A stretch of DNA of 64,000 nucleotides from NCBI GenBank assembly GCA_016191115.1, contig JACPPG010000043.1:62001-126000 (forward strand), given 5' to 3'. Of this stretch, positions 60,779 through 64,000 are shown piece after piece; position 1 is the stretch's first letter, and each line of letters opens with the position of its first letter. The notes below the pieces were generated by a model. The model had not been told where the DNA came from, did not search any database, and saw only the letters and a list, made by a program, of their open reading frames with translations. This DNA is from Planctomycetia bacterium. GTDB lineage: Bacteria > Planctomycetota > Planctomycetia > Pirellulales > JACPPG01. The position numbers were made by a program, and so were the translations under genes.

Positions 60779-61804
60779 TTATTGCCGGTCAGCGTCGAGC
60801 TGCGCCTGGGCCACTTGGGCCGCGTCCAGCTCGATCGCGAGCTCGCGCGACTCGCCGCTGGCCAGGGAGATCGTCTCTTCCTTGCTGATCTTCTGACCGT
60901 TGCGCTCGAGTTCCACGCGGATCACGTAGTTGTCCCAGCTCTGGCCGGGCTGCAACTTCGTGGTCACGAAGCTACGGACGTTGCCGGTGGCCTTCGACTC
61001 GTTGCCCGACAGGAAAACCTTGGCGTCGGCCGGCACCCGCAACAGCAAGCTGGTCTTCACCGGCTTGGTGGCGGTCCGCTCGTTCGAGCCCGCCTGGTCT
61101 TCCAGACCGAAGGCGACTTCAGCCGTCTGGCCGGCCTGCAACTGCACAACCTTCGTCTCTTCAACCATCTTACCGTCACGCTCGACAGAAGCGCGGAGCT
61201 CGTACGTGTAGTTGAAGCCAGGACGCAGGCCGTTGGACACATAGCGGCGCTGGCTGCCCGTGCTGCGGGTCGCCAGACCGTTGACGAACAACTTGGCCTC
61301 CGCCGGGACGCGGACGCTCAGCAGCGCGGCGCGCGACGAGCGATTATTCATCGTTCCGGTGCCGGGGGGCGGGGCCGTGTCACCAGGGCTGGGCGTCGTG
61401 TCGAGCATCGGAGGCTCGGTCGACGGCATTGTGCCCGGGGCAGTCGTCGCGGGCGGAACGGCGCCCGGCGCGGGCGGATACGGGCTCACGTGGTGACCGC
61501 CGGAGCTGCCACCGCTCGATCCCCAGCTTCCACCGCTGGAGTACCAGCCACCGCTCGAACCGCCGCTGGAGTACCAGCCGCCGCTCGAACCGCAACTGCC
61601 GTAGTAACCCCAGCTACCACCGCTGGAACCCCACGATCCGCCACTGCTGTAATAGCCAGAGCTACCGCCGCTGCACCCCCAGCTTCCACCACTGGAGCCC
61701 CAGCGGCGATGCCAGAAGGCATTTGCTTGCGGTGCAGTCATCGTCCAAGCCACAGCGGCGACGAGGCTGCCCAGCACCAGTTTTTGCACCTTTGTGCGAA
61801 CCAT
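60779..61804 (-). CDS. secreted protein with two TIGR03000 domains
   Basis: 341 residues. Signal peptide (about 1-29, ending APQANA). A Gly/Ser/Trp-rich low-complexity region follows (GSSGGSWGCSGGSSGYYSSG and similar, about 36-100). Two TIGR03000 domains lie at about 160-235 and 250-325, e.g. LSVRVPAEAKLFVNGLATRS and LLLRVPADAKVFLSGNESKA. TIGR03000 is a planctomycete-specific domain of unknown function. AAGGGAG precedes the ATG. Probably a cell-surface or secreted protein. Confidence 0.92.
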   Translation of the reverse strand: MVRTKVQKLVLGSLVAAVAWTMTAPQANAFWHRRWGSSGGSWGCSGGSSGYYSSGGSWGSSGGSWGYYGSCGSSGGWYSSGGSSGGWYSSGGSWGSSGGSSGGHHVSPYPPAPGAVPPATTAPGTMPSTEPPMLDTTPSPGDTAPPPGTGTMNNRSSRAALLSVRVPAEAKLFVNGLATRSTGSQRRYVSNGLRPGFNYTYELRASVERDGKMVEETKVVQLQAGQTAEVAFGLEDQAGSNERTATKPVKTSLLLRVPADAKVFLSGNESKATGNVRSFVTTKLQPGQSWDNYVIRVELERNGQKISKEETISLASGESRELAIELDAAQVAQAQLDADRQ

Positions 61805-61856
61805 AACTTGTTAGCTCCCTTCAGATAACGAAGGCCCTGCGATCGGTTTCCCCACG

Positions 61857-61884
61857 AACATACCAACAGTAGCACGCAATTCAA
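61857..61884 (-). promoter_or_regulatory. possible promoter of the TIGR03000 gene
   Basis: Minus-strand TTGAAT (61879-61884) and TATGTT (61857-61862) with a 16-base spacer, about 50 bases upstream of the start. Partial consensus only. Confidence 0.3.
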
Positions 61885-62149
61885 GCAACATGCGTAGTTT
61901 TTTTCGATCATCGAAAATGGAAAAGACGCGGTCACTTTAATGGCCGTATAATCCGCAAACTCCGCAGACTCGCGCACACCGATGACGCTCATGCGGATGT
62001 TGGCGCAAGTGCGGCCGCCAGGCCGTCATTCTTCCCCGCTCGCCCTGGCACACGCACCAGCGCCATCCCTATAATCCGCCCCCTTCGTCGCGACACGGCG
62101 CGTGTTGCACGGATGCACCACGACACCCTTAGCGCGGGAGTGCGCACGG
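61885..62149. other. divergent intergenic region
   Basis: Holds the upstream regions of the TIGR03000 gene (minus) and the RodA/FtsW gene (plus). TATAAT at 62070-62075 could be the -10 box of the latter; no matching -35 was seen. No ORF is called. A second TATAAT at about 61950 is on the plus strand with no clear target. Confidence 0.3.
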
Positions 62150-63289
62150 ATGCTGCCGGCTGCCTGGCCCCACCGAGTGCCCTGGGGACTCTTGTGCGCG
62201 GCGGCGCCGCTAGTCGTGGCCGGCTGGTGCGGCATTGCCCGCAGTGAGGAATTGGGGGACGGCAGTGGGCATTTCCTGCGCCAGCAGATTGTCTGGTCGC
62301 TGGTGGCGGCGGCCGCGGCGTGGTTGATTACCTGGCCCAGCTACCGCCTGATCAGTCGCTACAGTTTTGCCGCCTTCGCCGGCGCGATCGCGCTTTTGAT
62401 CGCGGTCTACTTCTTTCCAACCGTGCACGGCACGCACCGGTGGATTCGCGTGGGCGGGTTCGGATTGCAGCCGTCGGAGTTCGCCAAGATCGCCTTTGTG
62501 TTGGCGCTCGCGCGGTACTTGATGCACCGCGAGAACTACCGGCGCTTCCGCGGTTTGCTCATGCCTTTGGCGCTCGCGTTTGTGCCGGTGATCCTCATCT
62601 TGCGCGAGCCCGACTTGGGACAGTCGCTTGTTTTCCTGCCGGTATTGTTTGGGATGCTGTATGCCGCCGGCGCACGGAAGACGGACCTCGTGGCGGTTGC
62701 CATGTGCGGCCTGCTGACGCTGCCGGTCCTATGGACGCAAATGAGCGGCGAGCAGAAGTCGCGCGTCACCGCGCTTTTTGAACAGACACAGCCCGGCGAA
62801 GCGCCCAGCGACGACGCGTACCACTTGCATCAGGCCAAGCAAGTGATGGCCTTGGGGGGCAAGTGGGGTAGTTTCCTGGGTGGCGAGCCGGTTGACGAGC
62901 CGGCCGTCTATCATTTGCCGGAGGATCACACCGATTTCATCTTCACCGTGCTGGTGGAGCGGTTCGGCTGGCTTGGGGCGCTTGTGATCCTGGCGCTTGT
63001 GACCGTACTGGTGGGGCGGGCGCTGGCGATCGGCGAGGCGACCCGCGAGCCCTTTGGCCGGCTGGTCGCCGTGGGCCTGGCGACGTTGTTCGGCGTGCAG
63101 GCGTTCATCAATACGTCGATGACCGTGGGTCTGCTGCCCATCACAGGGCTGTCGCTGCCCTTGGTGAGCTACGGCGGATCGGGCCTGTTGGCGCACGGTC
63201 TGGCCATTGGGCTACTCGTCAACATCGCGCTGCGTCCCGGCTTTGAAGTGACAGGCGCGCCGTTTCGCTTCGTTGAGCAATCACGATAA
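62150..63289 (+). CDS. RodA/FtsW/SpoVE-family peptidoglycan polymerase-type protein
   Basis: 379 residues from the ATG at 62150 (a TTG at 62102 is an alternative). About nine to ten membrane helices. Family signatures: GTHRWIRVGGFGLQPSEFAK, ILREPDLGQSLVFLPVLFG, and TGLSLPLVSYGGSGLLAHGL at the end. RodA and FtsW polymerise lipid II glycan. Many planctomycetes lack division FtsZ but keep a peptidoglycan wall, so the paralogue type (RodA or FtsW) cannot be set here. No penicillin-binding protein is adjacent. Confidence 0.92.
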   Translation: MLPAAWPHRVPWGLLCAAAPLVVAGWCGIARSEELGDGSGHFLRQQIVWSLVAAAAAWLITWPSYRLISRYSFAAFAGAIALLIAVYFFPTVHGTHRWIRVGGFGLQPSEFAKIAFVLALARYLMHRENYRRFRGLLMPLALAFVPVILILREPDLGQSLVFLPVLFGMLYAAGARKTDLVAVAMCGLLTLPVLWTQMSGEQKSRVTALFEQTQPGEAPSDDAYHLHQAKQVMALGGKWGSFLGGEPVDEPAVYHLPEDHTDFIFTVLVERFGWLGALVILALVTVLVGRALAIGEATREPFGRLVAVGLATLFGVQAFINTSMTVGLLPITGLSLPLVSYGGSGLLAHGLAIGLLVNIALRPGFEVTGAPFRFVEQSR

Positions 63290-63314
63290 CTCCGTGCGCG
63301 CGTAAGGAGACTGG

Positions 63315-63539
63315 ATGCGAACGATCGCGATACTGATCGGTGCATTGACGCTGCCCGCCTCGGCCGGCTGCACGGTCAGCGATGCCTTGTTCGCCGCCCT
63401 GGGCCGCTACCAAAGCGATGCGTACAGCAGCCGCGAGCAGCAGATGAACTACTCAGATTCGATCGAGAAGGCCGAGAAGGAAAACGCAAAACGCGTTGAT
63501 CTATTTCGCCGCCGCGGTGATCGAGAGATCGTCCATTGA
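63315..63539 (+). CDS. small lipoprotein
   Basis: 74 residues with AAGGAG seven bases before the ATG. The signal ends in LPASAGC (Cys19). The mature peptide is short, helical and charged (SREQQMNYSDSIEKAEKENA). The 3' end overlaps the convergent gene by 39 bases, so the last few residues could be questioned. Function unknown. Confidence 0.6.
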   Translation: MRTIAILIGALTLPASAGCTVSDALFAALGRYQSDAYSSREQQMNYSDSIEKAEKENAKRVDLFRRRGDREIVH

Positions 63540-64000
63540 CAGCGCGCCCGTCGCCCCCAGGAGGCCGATCCCGACGATCGCTTCCCGTGCGGCAGGCGGC
63601 ACTTTGACTCTGTCGTGCTCGCGCCGCCAGTCGAACGTGCCGCGCCACGGTCCCAGGCCGCGCACGCCGACCGTCGCCCGCCGTTCGTCGTAGAACGTGA
63701 TCGCCACCATCGGGAGTTGATCCACGGCCGGCTGAATGTCCTTCGCGCGGACCCATGCCGAGACATCCAACTGCGTCACCTTGCGCCCGTCGACGCCGAA
63801 GGCTTGCAGCGCCTGCGCCCCGCGGCCCGATTCCGCGTTGTGGAATGTCACGTACCGTTTTCCCTCCCGCGCCTCGCCGTCGGTGGCTGCTTCCATCTGG
63901 CGCGGGTAGTGCCAGCCCACGACGCCGCCGGTCTCGTCGGACGATTCCTCGAAGCCGCCGTTGACGATTCCTGGGCGCAGTGGGTCGGGCTTCACGCGGC
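63501..64000 (-). CDS. C-terminal part of a secreted beta-sandwich protein (partial)
   Basis: The frame is open to the right edge; 164 residues are visible from the GTG at 63995, but the true start lies further right. The visible part looks like a carbohydrate-binding beta-sandwich: PGIVNGGFEESSDETGGVVG, then GKRYVTFHNAESGRGAQALQ and LDVSAWVRAKDIQPAVDQLP. Such domains occur in large planctomycete surface enzymes. The stop is at 63501-63503 and overlaps the small lipoprotein gene on the other strand. Confidence 0.65.
   Translation of the reverse strand, partial: RVKPDPLRPGIVNGGFEESSDETGGVVGWHYPRQMEAATDGEAREGKRYVTFHNAESGRGAQALQAFGVDGRKVTQLDVSAWVRAKDIQPAVDQLPMVAITFYDERRATVGVRGLGPWRGTFDWRREHDRVKVPPAAREAIVGIGLLGATGALSMDDLSITAAAK

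Noticed and set aside
61434..61720. Low-complexity repeats in the TIGR03000 gene as a CRISPR or VNTR locus
   Set aside because: The repeats encode Gly/Ser/Trp-rich protein in frame and vary in length; no spacer structure.

Overview
The window is high-GC, densely coded bacterial DNA that looks like a planctomycete, most likely of the Pirellulales type. The evidence is a ThuA/PVC-type membrane-bound dehydrogenase/HEAT/cytochrome c fusion of 1436 residues, an NPCBM-domain protein beside trypsin-PDZ proteins, a secreted protein with two TIGR03000 domains, an HTTM-domain membrane protein with a small partner, and many palindromic intergenic repeats from a dozen or so families. I saw no rRNA gene, tRNA gene or CRISPR array.

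Layout. 1-6335 (+): tail of an unknown gene, then a four-gene operon (NPCBM protein, an intact trypsin-like protease, and two paralogues that have lost all three catalytic residues; the last also carries two PDZ domains and a hydrolase-like domain without its serine). 6405-18838 (-): a metabolic cluster with an orphan LolD-like ATPase, a 4HBT thioesterase, a GT4 glycosyltransferase, a chorismate-lyase-like protein, a HemN-like radical SAM protein, a PQQ-type beta-propeller lipoprotein, an iron alcohol dehydrogenase, an acylating aldehyde-dehydrogenase-like reductase, a HicAB toxin-antitoxin pair, a short PaaK/LuxE-like adenylating enzyme and an alpha/beta hydrolase. Ligase, reductase and alcohol dehydrogenase suggest conversion of a carboxylic acid to an aldehyde and an alcohol. 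19160-21507 (+): a small conserved protein overlapping a SNF2 helicase. 21628-32755 (-): GH15 glucan hydrolase, the giant dehydrogenase fusion, a nucleotidyltransferase-like protein, a sarcosine-oxidase-type flavoenzyme, a lipoprotein and DNA polymerase III delta.

32862-34044 is a repeat-rich island holding a decayed REP-associated (RAYT) transposase with several copies of a 19-20 bp palindrome. 34051-44056 contains a secreted Ig-like protein, KDPG aldolase, ClpX with a clear terminator, an aminotransferase and a three-gene envelope operon whose members include two paralogues. 44361-55265 is mostly housekeeping: LolA-like protein, histidine phosphatase, PdxA, CbiQ/CbiO, a ZIP transporter, D-Tyr-tRNA deacylase, YdjM-like protein, CvpA, AccA and a Ser/Thr kinase. 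55567-64000 holds a GT4 enzyme, TruA, Asd, the HTTM pair, the TIGR03000 protein, a RodA/FtsW protein, a small lipoprotein and a partial secreted protein.

Repeats are the second theme. They sit between convergent genes, where they can act as terminators, overlap stop codons (ABC ATPase, eda), and lie in frame inside coding sequences (PQQ lipoprotein, second protease paralogue, SNF2 helicase). All functional calls rest on motifs read by eye; no database search was run.
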